64,000 nt of DNA, taken from positions 62,001 to 126,000 of the forward strand of contig NZ_JAJCTD010000005.1 of NCBI RefSeq assembly GCF_020564565.1, in the 5' to 3' direction. The first letter of the stretch is position 1. Each line of letters opens with the position of its first letter. The stretch comes from Rhodobacter sp. Har01 (GTDB lineage Bacteria; Pseudomonadota; Alphaproteobacteria; Rhodobacterales; Rhodobacteraceae). Below are positions 1-8,847 of this stretch, one piece after another. The notes below the pieces were generated by a model that worked only from the letters and a program-made list of their open reading frames with translations, ran no database searches and was not told the origin of the DNA. A program made the translations under genes and the position numbers.

Positions 1-57
1 GCCGACGATCCGCAGCCATCCCGGGCCAGGATCGCGACACCCGGAGCGGAGCATCCC

Positions 58-243
58 ATGTCCAAGGCAGCCAAGTCCTCGGCGAAGAAACCTGCGCGCG
101 CCGCCGCCGCGAGGACCCCTGACCCCAAGGCCGGAACCGCGGTCGCCGCCATGCTGGAAGCCCGCAACACCCGGCCCGGCCCGGCCGGGAATCCGTCGGC
201 CATGGCCGGCAAGAAAAGCGCAGGCGGCAAGATATTCCGCTGA
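58..243 (+). CDS. small basic hypothetical protein
   Basis: A 61-residue Lys/Ala/Arg-rich protein. A purine-rich GGAGCGGA stretch lies just upstream of the ATG. The N-terminal third is a run of Lys/Ala/Ser residues like low-complexity nucleic-acid-binding tails, and the C-terminus ends in a GGKIFR-type motif. No fold or family was recognised. It could equally be a chance frame in GC-rich DNA; the spaced SD and basic composition are the only arguments for it. Confidence 0.4.
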   Translation: MSKAAKSSAKKPARAAAARTPDPKAGTAVAAMLEARNTRPGPAGNPSAMAGKKSAGGKIFR

Positions 244-420
244 CGCGCGGCGGCTGGCCCGCGGCCGCGACGCTGCAGCCGGATCACCGATCGCCTGACC
301 CGATTCAGCGTTCGAGCGACCGGTCGGCTGCAGGCGCCGCCCGCGCGACATCGCCGCCGGCGCGGCCGCTGCCTCCCGGCCCCAGGTCGCGGACCGGCCA
401 ATGACGTGGCCCGGGTCGTG

Positions 421-857
421 GCCATGGTCGGGCGGCGGGCTTTCGCTGCCGGACTGGCCCAGCCGATCGGTCAGGATTGCCCGCGCGCGGCTGCCCCGGC
501 TTTTCATCGTGCCCACCGCCAGCGCGGTGGTGCTTGCGGTGTCCTGACAGGAATAGCCCTGCGCCCCAACCAGCGCCAGCACGCCATCGCGGGTGGCATC
601 ACGATCAGCCGGGCCGCCAGCAGGCCGTCGGGATCGGGGACCTCGCGCAGGGTCTTGCGCCGGCCGGAGTATTGGCCAGTGCGCGGGCCGGTGAACAGCC
701 AGCCGCGCAGGTTGGTGCCGCGGTGGAAGTTGTCGATATCGGTCCGGGCCCCGACCCCGCAGTCCTGCACCAGACCGGCTGCCCGGTCGGGGTTGCGGGT
801 CAAGCTCAGGGCAAGGGCACAAAGCGCAGGCAAATGCCAAACGGTCTGGTCGCGCGC
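421..857 (-). pseudogene. remnant of ECF (EcfG-like) RNA polymerase sigma factor
   Basis: Reading the minus strand from about 857, the frame shows sigma region 2 features: LPALCALALSLTRNPDRA, LVQDC, then GTNLRGWLFT and RRKTLREVPDPDG. The family continues through a linker into region 4. Here about 50-60 residues are missing and the region 4 signature (LALVGAQGYSCQDTA, then VGTMKSRGSRARA) resumes in another frame near 590. The missing linker plus the frame change mean no functional sigma factor can be made. EcfG-type factors normally control the general stress response. Confidence 0.7.
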
Positions 858-1118
858 CGGGCGGGTCACAAGGCGGCGGCCCTGCTGGCGGCGAACCGAG
901 TTCCCGCTGTCGATGATCTTGTTGATCAGCCTGGCCACGGCCTTGTGCATGGCGACGCTGCCATCGCCGGGCGGCGCGTTCGAATGCGCGGCGGCGGCAT
1001 CGCGCAGGATGTCGACGATTTTGTGCTCGGGCAGGATCTTGCGATCGTTGAGCGCCAGCAGAAGCGAATAGCAGATGGCATGAGCAGCCTGTCCGGCCGC
1101 TTCGGGCAAAACGGCCAT
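504..1118 (-). CDS. hypothetical protein reading through into a sigma-factor relic
   Basis: A 204-codon open frame made of two unrelated parts. Residues 1-77 look like a genuine small helical protein (AICYSLLLALNDRKILPEHK, then an ARLINKIIDSGNSV helix) of unknown function. From about residue 88 the same frame enters sequence that matches the N-terminal part of an ECF sigma factor. The last 50 or so residues are in the wrong frame for that family. The first module may still be translated; the fusion is probably a product of decay. The ATG at 1118 has no strong Shine-Dalgarno. Confidence 0.4.
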   Translation of the reverse strand: MAVLPEAAGQAAHAICYSLLLALNDRKILPEHKIVDILRDAAAAHSNAPPGDGSVAMHKAVARLINKIIDSGNSVRRQQGRRLVTRPARDQTVWHLPALCALALSLTRNPDRAAGLVQDCGVGARTDIDNFHRGTNLRGWLFTGPRTGQYSGRRKTLREVPDPDGLLAARLIVMPPAMACWRWLGRRAIPVRTPQAPPRWRWAR

Positions 1119-1322
1119 CGGGCTTCGACTTCCTGCGAAAACTCTGGCATCCTGTCGGCATCCACGCCGCGGTCCGCAGCCGGACGCCGATTCAGGCGGG
1201 TCCGCGTCGCACGGGTGCAGGAAGTTGCCGCGCCGGATTGATCCGCGTCAGGATCGGGGCAGCTTGCCAGCGGAGGGTGGTTGCGGAGAGGACGGAACGG
1301 CGTCGGCCCCGAAAGGTTGGTC

Positions 1323-2075
1323 ATGATCGATCGAGACCCCGTGCTGTCGATCCTGGACAGTCCGTTCGCGCGCAAGCTGTCGGCCTTCGTTCGGCTGTCG
1401 CACAGCGACCTGGCGGTGATGTCGGACGTCTATCGCCGCCGCCGCAGCTTTGCGGTGGGTGTCGACATGATCCACCAGGGCCAGACCGACCAAAGCGCCT
1501 ATGTGCTGGCCTCGGGCTGGGCCTGTTCCTACAAGATCCTGCCCGGCGGCACCCGGCAGATCGTGGATTTCCAGGTGCCGGGCGATTTCCTGGGCCTGCG
1601 CTCGGTCTTGTTCCGCACCTCGGACCACAATGTCGAGCCGATCACCCCGGTGCAGGCCTCCGAGGTCAAGCAGCGCGACCTGCTGGCGGCGTTCACCGCA
1701 ACGCCCCGGCTGGCGACCGCCGTGCTCTGGGCTGCCTCACGCGACGAGGCGATGGTGGTCGAGCACCTGGTCGACCTGGGCCGCCGCACGGCGAGCGAGC
1801 GGATGGCGCATTTCCTGCTGGAGCTGGGCGCGCGGCTGCGGCTGGTGGGGATGGCCGACAGGGCGGGCTTTGCCTGCCCGCTGTCGCAATACCTGCTGGC
1901 CGATGCGCTGGGGCTGAGTGCGGTGCACGTCAACCGGGTGCTGCGCGAGCTGCGCGAAGACGGGCTGGTGACGTTCCAGAAGGGCCGGGTGGTGTTCGAC
2001 GACTACGAAGCCCTGGTCGAGTTCACCGCCTTCGACCGCGCCTATCTTGACCACGAAGGGCCGTTGCTGATCTGA
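1323..2075 (+). CDS. Crp/Fnr family transcriptional regulator
   Basis: A 250-residue regulator with an N-terminal cyclic-nucleotide-like beta-roll (about residues 20-130; GGTRQIVDFQVPGDFLGLRS resembles the PGD.FG core) and a C-terminal winged HTH (about 155-225; LADALGLSAVHVNRVLREL is the recognition region). There is no N-terminal cysteine cluster, so it is not an oxygen-sensing FNR of the classic type. The ATG at 1323 is chosen because GAAAGG lies just upstream; an in-frame ATG at 1281 has weaker support. It stands alone, convergent with the OmpA-like gene. Target genes are unknown. Confidence 0.88.
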   Translation: MIDRDPVLSILDSPFARKLSAFVRLSHSDLAVMSDVYRRRRSFAVGVDMIHQGQTDQSAYVLASGWACSYKILPGGTRQIVDFQVPGDFLGLRSVLFRTSDHNVEPITPVQASEVKQRDLLAAFTATPRLATAVLWAASRDEAMVVEHLVDLGRRTASERMAHFLLELGARLRLVGMADRAGFACPLSQYLLADALGLSAVHVNRVLRELREDGLVTFQKGRVVFDDYEALVEFTAFDRAYLDHEGPLLI

Positions 2076-2179
2076 GCCAGGGTGGCCCTGACGGTGCGCA
2101 TCTCGTGGTGAGGGATCGCGGCAGTCCGGCGCGACCCGATGGGCGCGCCGGAGATGTCGGGCGCCCGTCGGCTGCGGCG

Positions 2180-2728
2180 TCAGTTGGTCGGGGTAATCAC
2201 CACTTCGACCCGCTGGTTCGTTGCCCGGCCGGCGGTCGAGGCGTTCGAGGTGATCGGCTCGGCCGAGCCGCGCCCGGAATAGCTGATCCGTGTCGAGGAC
2301 ACGCCATAGCGGATCAGGACGCGGGCCACGGCCAGCGCGCGTTCCTGGCTGATCTGCCTGTTGTAGGCCTCGGCCACCTGGTTGTCGGTGTGCCCGACCA
2401 CCCGCACTGTCGAATTCGGGTGCGCGATCAGCGAGCGTGCGATCTCGCGCAGGCTGGGCATGAAGCCGGCGTTCACCGTGGTCGATCCGGGCGCGAAGGC
2501 CGCCGCCTCGGGCAGGATCACCCGCAGCTGGCTGCCGGTGTTGGTGATGCGCGCGCCGCTGCCGGCAAGCGTCTGGTTCAGCTCGGCCTGCTGCACGGCG
2601 GCGGCCTGGGCGATCACGCCGGTCGCGGTCGAGCCGCCATAGGTGCGCGGCGCCGTGGCGCCGATATAGGTGCAGCCGGTCACGGCAAGAGCGGCCGCAA
2701 CGGTCAGCAGTCGGGTGCTGGGCAGCAT
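2180..2728 (-). CDS. OmpA-family outer-membrane lipoprotein
   Basis: A 182-residue envelope protein. The start at 2728 gives a lipoprotein signal (RLLTVAAALAVTGC), with the lipidated Cys at the end of the VTGC lipobox. The C-terminal OmpA peptidoglycan-binding domain covers about residues 75-180 and contains VRVVGHTDN and the N-terminal half of the usual SxxRAxxV helix (SQERALAVARVL), ending in TNQRVEVVI. Length and layout resemble Pal/YiaD-type proteins anchoring the outer membrane to murein. AGGA precedes the start. It is divergent from the cupin gene and convergent with the Crp-type regulator. Confidence 0.9.
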   Translation of the reverse strand: MLPSTRLLTVAAALAVTGCTYIGATAPRTYGGSTATGVIAQAAAVQQAELNQTLAGSGARITNTGSQLRVILPEAAAFAPGSTTVNAGFMPSLREIARSLIAHPNSTVRVVGHTDNQVAEAYNRQISQERALAVARVLIRYGVSSTRISYSGRGSAEPITSNASTAGRATNQRVEVVITPTN

Positions 2729-2893
2729 GGGGAAGATCCTTTTCGCGGCCACCCGGCGAACGACAGGCCGCCGCCTTGGCCGGGTCCGGCCTGCGCCCAG
2801 CATGCTGCGGTTTGCCGTGCGCGGGCCTAACCCTGATCAGCCCGGCCCGGCGGCGGTGCGCTATTCTTTGCCTTTCAGCGATGGAGAGCGACC

Positions 2894-3346
2894 ATGCAGG
2901 GCTATGTCGGACCGATCGAGCGTCTCACCTTGGGCAACCGCGACTTTCGCCGCGTGCTGTTCACGGCCGGCCACATGCAACTGGTGCTGATGGCGCTGAA
3001 GCCCGTAGAGGAGATCGGGTCCGAGGTGCATGCCACACACGACCAGTTCTTCCGCATCGAAAAGGGCAAGGGCGAGATCCGCATCGACGGCGCCAAGCTC
3101 AAGGTCTCGGCGGGTGATGCGATCGTGGTGCCGGCGGGCCTGCGCCACAACCTGACCAACACCGGCAAGCGGCGGCTGCGGCTGTATACCCTTTACGCCC
3201 CGCCCAACCACGCCGACCGCCTGGTCGAGCCGACACGGGCCATCGCCGAGGCGCATGAGAAGGCGCGCTCGGCGGCGGCGGTGACCGATCAGGCGCAAAA
3301 GGACATGATCGACGAAGGCTCGCCCGTCGCGGCGGTCGCGCGATGA
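2894..3346 (+). CDS. cupin-domain protein
   Basis: A single-domain cupin of 150 residues. The two cupin motifs are visible: an HATHDQFFRIEKGKGEI stretch with the first His/Glu positions, and VPAGLRHNLTN with the late Pro/Gly and His. Such proteins bind one metal and act as small-molecule isomerases, dioxygenases or sensors; the substrate is not evident. The stop overlaps the following DUF6544-like gene by ATGA, so the two are co-translated. A GGAGAGCGACC stretch precedes the ATG. Confidence 0.85.
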   Translation: MQGYVGPIERLTLGNRDFRRVLFTAGHMQLVLMALKPVEEIGSEVHATHDQFFRIEKGKGEIRIDGAKLKVSAGDAIVVPAGLRHNLTNTGKRRLRLYTLYAPPNHADRLVEPTRAIAEAHEKARSAAAVTDQAQKDMIDEGSPVAAVAR

Positions 3347-4116
3347 CCCTTCCCGCCGAAGTGCGCGATCTGGCGTTGCGCCTGGGGGCCGACCCATCGC
3401 GCGCGGCGGGTCAGGTGACGCTGACGCAAGCGGGGTCGATGAAGCTGCGGCTGGAAGCCGACCTTTGGTTCCCCTTCACCGCGCGGCAGAACATGTCGGT
3501 CACCGCTTGTGCCTTTTCCTGGCAGGCGCGGTTCTGGCCGTTCGGCTATCTGCGGGTCGTCGATGCGCTGGAGGCGGGCGAAGGCCGGATGGAGGTGAAG
3601 TTGCTGGGCCTGGTTCCCCTGGTGCGGACCCGGCCCTCTGCCGCGCTGACCAAGGGCGAGCTGATCCGCTATCTGGCCGAGCTGCCCTTTGCCCCTGATG
3701 CCATGCTGCACAACCTGGCGCTGGACTGGCGCGTTCTGGACGGCAACCGGCTGGCCGTCGCCACCGGCAGGGGCGCGTTGCGTGCCGAGGTGATCCTGTC
3801 GCTTGGCCCCGATGGCCGGGTGGCCAGCGTCCATGCCACCGACCGGCCCCGCTCGGCCACGCCGCCGATCCTGCCGACGCCGTGGCACGGCTGCTTTTCC
3901 GACTACCGCCAGCGGCAGGGCCGCTGGGTGCCTTTCGCAGGCCAGGTTGCCTGGCAGATCGACGGTCAGGACAACCTGTACTGGCGCGGCACCCTGACCG
4001 GCTGGTCGCTGCTGCCGGGGATGAGTGGTGCTACCGAACCGAAACCGGGGAAATTCCTTGCGGGGTCGCTTCGGGTCTTGCCGCCCTTGCCGCAGGCCCG
4101 GCCCCCCGCGGGCTGA
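3343..4116 (+). CDS. DUF6544-like protein
   Basis: A 257-residue protein translationally coupled to the upstream cupin (4-bp overlap). It matches the pattern of the DUF6544 (DUF6920) family: an N-terminal GSMKLRLEADLWFPFTARQ stretch, ARFWPFGYLRVVDALEAGEG, then LAELPFAPDAM, and near the C-terminus WVPFAGQVAWQID. The function of the family is unknown. The extreme C-terminus after about residue 230 is Pro/Gly rich and may be non-conserved. No signal peptide or transmembrane segment is evident. Confidence 0.75.
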   Translation: MTLPAEVRDLALRLGADPSRAAGQVTLTQAGSMKLRLEADLWFPFTARQNMSVTACAFSWQARFWPFGYLRVVDALEAGEGRMEVKLLGLVPLVRTRPSAALTKGELIRYLAELPFAPDAMLHNLALDWRVLDGNRLAVATGRGALRAEVILSLGPDGRVASVHATDRPRSATPPILPTPWHGCFSDYRQRQGRWVPFAGQVAWQIDGQDNLYWRGTLTGWSLLPGMSGATEPKPGKFLAGSLRVLPPLPQARPPAG

Positions 4117-4200
4117 CCCGCACGATCCGCATCAGGCACGGTCCTGTGGCTGATGCTGGACGGCCCCGCCCGCCTTTGATCCCTCAGGGCGGGCGGTGTG

Positions 4201-4871
<671 letters not shown>

Positions 4872-4875
<4 letters not shown>

Positions 4876-6074
4876 TGCCCGATCGCCGTGACCGGGTCGA
4901 CCCGCGCCGCCGACCGTGCCGGCAGGATCGAGGCCAGTATCGCCCCGATCACCGTCAGGGTGATGGCCAGTCCATAGGCGCCCTGGGTGATGTCCATCGG
5001 CAAGGTGCCCGAACGGAACGCATCGCGCGGCGGAAAGGGCAGCAGCGCCAGATAGCCCACGCCGGCACCCAGCAGGCCGCCCATCACCCCGATCAGCGCC
5101 CCCTGGGTGACGAAAACCCCGACCACGAACAGTCGCGACGCCCCCATCGCCCGCATGATGCCGATCTCTGGCCGGCGGCGGTAGGTGGACAACAGCAGCG
5201 CCGAGGCGACGCCGATGACGATGGTGATCATGGCAAAGGTTTTCAGGAAATAGCCGGTCTGCGCCTGGGCGTTCAGCGCCTCGAGCAGCTGCGCGCCATT
5301 CACCGTCCAGGATTCCGCCGGCAGCCCGGTCAGCGCTTCGATCCGGGGCGCGACCGCGTCGGCGGCATACAGGTCGTGCAGCTTGATCTCGATCCGGCTG
5401 ACGCCCTGCGGCATGGCAAACAGCGTCCGCGCGGTGGACAGGCTGACATAGGCCATCCGCCGGTCCGGCCCGCCCTGGCCGATCTGGTAGAGCCCGGTCA
5501 CCGTCAGCGTGGCGTCGATGCCGTCCTGCGATTGCAGCACCACCGACTGGCCCAGCTCAAGCCCCAGCTCCAGCGCCAGCGCCCGGCCCAGAAGGATGAC
5601 GCCCGAGCGAAGCTGTGCGTCGCCTTCGACCATGTAGCCCGCCAGGTTCAGGATCGCCGACTCGCGCCCCGGTTCCAGCCCGACGACCGAGACCTGCGCC
5701 ACCCGCGTGCCGCGGCGCAGGAGACCCGCCCCGGTGATCTGCGGCGACACCGCAAGCACCTCGGGCATCACCTCGATCAGCGGCATCAGGTTCAGCGCCT
5801 CGCGCAGTTCGGCCGCGTCGGAACTGGCGTCGTGCGCCAACAGGACCAGGCCGGGAAAGGTGGCGATCTGGCCGGGGTCCTCGGCCTGGGCCTCGATGGT
5901 GACATGGGACATGTCGCCTGCGGTGCGCGACATGATGAACTCGGCCAGGCCGCCGATCAGGGCCGACATGAAGATGAAGAGGAAAACCCCCACCGCCACG
6001 CCGACGACCAGCAGCGCCGTCTGTGCCTTGGAGGCGGTCAGGTAGCGGCTGGCGATCTTGAGCGCGTAGAGCAT
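4872..6074 (-). CDS. MacB/LolC-type ABC transporter permease
   Basis: A 400-residue membrane protein with the MacB topology. One N-terminal transmembrane helix (about 20-45) is followed by a large periplasmic domain (about 46-270) and three C-terminal helices (about 275-395). The C-terminus contains RRRPEIGIMRAMGASR, the coupling region typical of FtsX-like permeases, and ends SAARVDPVTAI. It overlaps the ATPase (ATGA) and abuts the adaptor gene. It probably exports a lipid, peptide or drug with its partners; the substrate cannot be read from sequence. Confidence 0.9.
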
Positions 6075-7171
6075 CAGGGTGCCGTGACGGTAACGGCCAT
6101 GCCGGTGGTCAGCCCGCTGGCGTCGGTGATCACCCGGTCGCCGGCGGCCAGGCCCTCGGTGACGATCAGCCGGGCGGCCGGCCAGTCGATCACCTTGACC
6201 GGGGTCAGCACGGCGCGCCCGGACAGCAGCCGGAAGACCGCGTCGCCCTGCAGCGCGGTGCGCGGCACGGTCAGCGCCTCGCGGCTGTCCACCGTGATGT
6301 TGGCGGTGACGGTCAACCCGACCGGCGCGGTCAGCGGCAGATCGAAGCCGATCCTGACCGCCATGCCGCCGGTATCCGGGTCCACCCGGGGCGAGACAAA
6401 GCTGACCGTCCCCGCCAGCGGGTCGCGGGTGCCGGCCAGTTGCAGCGCCACGGGCTGCCCCAGGGCGATCTGGGTGGCGTAGGATTCGTCCACATCCGTC
6501 TCGACGATCAGCCGGGACAGATCGGCCAGGGTGAACAGGGCTGTCGCCGGATCGACCAGTTGGCCGGGATCGACCGAGCGGGTCATCACCGTGCCGGCGA
6601 TGGGGGCGCGGACGGTGTAGCGGGCCAACTGGATCTCGGCCTGATCCAGCAGTGCGGTCAGTCGCGCCACCTCCGCGGCGGCGCCGCTCAGGGCCAGCTT
6701 TTCGTCTTCCAGTTTGGACCGGGCGACCAGCGCGCCCAGATCGCGGTCGCGGCCATAGACCGCCGAGGCCTGGGCCTGCGAGATCAGGCCCTGTTGCAGC
6801 GTCGAATTGGCTTGCCGCACCATGGCCTCCTGCTGGCTGGGGTCGATCCGCGCCAGCACGTCGCCGGCGGCCACCAGATCGCCCTCACCGGCCAGGAATT
6901 CCTGCAAGGTGCCGGTGACGGCGGGCCGGATGCGCACCGAATCATGCGCCGCGACCTTGCCGTTCACCGCCATCACCCGAGTCACCGGACCTGGCGCGAG
7001 GGTCTCGACCGAAACCTCGGGCGCGGCCGTCGCGGCGGCCTGCCACCAGAACAGCCCCGTTCCCAGCGCGGCCAGCGCCAAGGCGGCAAGGCCCCAGCGC
7101 CAGGGATGCGCCGGCAGGGCAAAGGGCGTTGCGGCCCGGGGCGGCGGGTGAAGCGGGGCGGTCGCGGTCAT
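6074..7171 (-). CDS. HlyD/MacA-type periplasmic adaptor subunit
   Basis: A 365-residue membrane-fusion protein. One N-terminal transmembrane anchor (about 27-45) is followed by a lipoyl/barrel-sandwich half (VNGKVAAHDSVRIRPAVTGT), a coiled-coil hairpin (about 105-175), the second lipoyl half (YTVRAPIAGTVMTRSV) and beta-barrel and membrane-proximal domains. It is the first gene of the export operon and would link the permease to an outer-membrane channel; no TolC homologue lies next to it. It is divergent from the DUF883 gene. Confidence 0.9.
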   Translation of the reverse strand: MTATAPLHPPPRAATPFALPAHPWRWGLAALALAALGTGLFWWQAAATAAPEVSVETLAPGPVTRVMAVNGKVAAHDSVRIRPAVTGTLQEFLAGEGDLVAAGDVLARIDPSQQEAMVRQANSTLQQGLISQAQASAVYGRDRDLGALVARSKLEDEKLALSGAAAEVARLTALLDQAEIQLARYTVRAPIAGTVMTRSVDPGQLVDPATALFTLADLSRLIVETDVDESYATQIALGQPVALQLAGTRDPLAGTVSFVSPRVDPDTGGMAVRIGFDLPLTAPVGLTVTANITVDSREALTVPRTALQGDAVFRLLSGRAVLTPVKVIDWPAARLIVTEGLAAGDRVITDASGLTTGMAVTVTAP

Positions 7172-7364
7172 GCCTCAGACTAGCAGCCCCAGCCGCCGCT
7201 TCGCTGACCGATGTTAGTGCGCCCCGCTTCGCTTTCGCTCAAGGTGGCCGCATCCCGCCCGCATCCTCTTGCGATCGGGTCCCCCGGCAGATCCCTCCGG
7301 CAGCATTGGCCCGTCAAGGCCTGCGACTGGAACCTGCATCCCTACCCTCAGACAGGAGCCGACC

Positions 7365-7670
7365 ATGGCACAAGAAAGCGCGATCCTTCGGACGACCGGA
7401 GCCGACTATGACGCCGTGATGGCGCAGATGACGGCGCTGCGCCGCGACCTGGCCGACCTGGCCGGCAGCGTGCAGGCCCTCGCCAGCGGCCGCGGCCATG
7501 CCCTGGCCAAGGATGTGTCGGACGGCATGTCCGAGGCCGTCAGCTACATGGGCCGCAAAGGCCACGACGCCGATGCGCGGATCGAAGGCGCCGTGGCGGC
7601 AAACCCTTACATCGCGCTGGGGCTGGCGGCCGGGATGGGCGTGCTGCTCGGGGCGTTGACCCGTCGCTAG
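7365..7670 (+). CDS. DUF883 (ElaB/YqjD-like) membrane-anchored protein
   Basis: A 101-residue protein with an amphipathic helical N-terminal two-thirds and a C-terminal membrane anchor (NPYIALGLAAGMGVLLGAL, then TRR). This is the hallmark of DUF883/ElaB-YqjD proteins, which tether ribosomes or other partners to the inner membrane in E. coli. The ATG at 7365 is set by an AGGAG seven bases upstream; an earlier in-frame start gives a Pro-rich tail unlike the family. It is followed by a YqjE-like gene, the usual arrangement. Confidence 0.85.
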   Translation: MAQESAILRTTGADYDAVMAQMTALRRDLADLAGSVQALASGRGHALAKDVSDGMSEAVSYMGRKGHDADARIEGAVAANPYIALGLAAGMGVLLGALTRR

Positions 7671-7714
7671 GCGGTCTGCTGACGGCGCGGCTCCGGCGCG
7701 GTCTGGACCGGGGG

Positions 7715-8032
7715 GTGGCCTCGCTGGCCTGGGTAGCGGTGCTTGCGGCCCTGCTGTCCGCCGGCGCCCTGCTGCTGCTGGCCGCCGCGACCCTGGCCCT
7801 GGCGCAGGAGATCGGGCCGATCCTGGCGCTTGCGGCGGTGGGGGCCAGCCTGATCGCCGCGGCCGGGCTGGTGGCGCTTCTGTGGCACCGCAGGGCCGGC
7901 CCCGCTTTCGAGCCGGTCTTCCCGCCGGGGCCGCCGCTGCGTCGCGACGTTCTGGCCCAGCTTGCCTTCGTGCTTGGCTTCACCCTGGCCCGAAGGCTGA
8001 TGCGGCGGTTCGGCGGCGAAGACCCGCGGTGA
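7715..8032 (+). CDS. phage-holin-like / YqjE-type membrane protein
   Basis: A short protein with two strongly hydrophobic helices (about residues 1-25 and 33-55) and a basic C-terminus (ARRLMRRFGG). Its place directly after the DUF883 gene matches the yqjD-yqjE pair. The annotated start is a GTG at 7715. The frame is open upstream to at least 7676, where CTG codons would add RLRRGLDRG, a stretch typical of the family N-terminus, so the true start may be up to 13 codons earlier. The function is unknown, probably an envelope stress factor. Confidence 0.7.
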   Translation: MASLAWVAVLAALLSAGALLLLAAATLALAQEIGPILALAAVGASLIAAAGLVALLWHRRAGPAFEPVFPPGPPLRRDVLAQLAFVLGFTLARRLMRRFGGEDPR

Positions 8033-8072
8033 CCGCCCCTGCGCCCTGCCCCCTCACCTGGGCAGGGCGCTT

Positions 8073-8813
8073 GGCTCTGTTGCACAGATCGGCTGACGGC
8101 CAGACTGCCCGTTTCCCCGGACAGACCTGTCCCACGGCCTGTGTGACGGGGATGCCGAGGGCGGTGTGGCCGTTCAGGATATCGCAGGTGCGCGCCACCG
8201 GTTCCAGCGAACCTGCGATGAACGCGAACCCGGGACTCCGCGGCCTGACGGTCGAAGTCCCGGGCCATGAGGCGCTCGCCCGGCAGTGTCGCTTCGCGGG
8301 CCTTCGGTTCACCCGGTGCATCCTGGTTTCGCCGCGGCGTCTGCGGTGGTAGCCGCTCCGCCTTCGCCAGAGCGCGCGGCAGCCCCTGCCGTGATCGCCT
8401 TCCACGGCTTGGCATTCCTGCGGGGCGGGATGACGGCAGCGCCCCTTTCTGCGATGGCGTCGTGGCCGTTTCGAGTTCCGCAGGCGCCGTCGGCCGTGAC
8501 ACTGGCGATGTCCTGATCGGCGGGGATCCGGGCCAATAGTCCGGGCAGCATGGGCGCACCGCCGATGTCGCCGCTGGTGACCTCGACCGCCCTGATCTCC
8601 AGTGTTTCCTCATCGGTCCCGAGATGGATCCTGCGCCGCCCAGGCCGGGCCAGGATCAAACCAGACCGTCAGCGACCCGCGGCGCTTGAGCGCCTTGTCA
8701 TGCACGGGCCAGGTCAGGGTCCTGCAAGCCGGTGTGTTCGGTCTGCTCATCCACCCCAACTCTCACGCCGGATTCAAGCGAGGACTCCCGGACGGGATTG
8801 GTGCGACAGGGCC
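8073..8813 (-). mobile_element. degraded IS5-family (IS903-like) insertion sequence
   Basis: Ends at 8073-8090 (GGCTCTGTTGCACAGATC) and 8796-8813 are imperfect 18-bp inverted repeats with four mismatches, resembling IS903-group ends. The minus strand carries fragments of the DDE transposase: LGTDEETLEIRAVEVTSGDI, then IPADQDIASVTADGA, VIPPRRNAKPWK, WRRRSGYHRRRRGETRM, GERLMARDFDRQ and HTALGIPVTQAVG. These fragments lie in three frames. About 100 residues between the N-terminus and the first catalytic block are missing. The element cannot transpose by itself. It abuts, without damaging, the 3' end of the M81 gene. A second fragment of the same element lies at 33673. Confidence 0.85.
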
Positions 8814-8847
8814 GCCCAGACGGCAAACCCGCGGGCGCAAGTCACGG

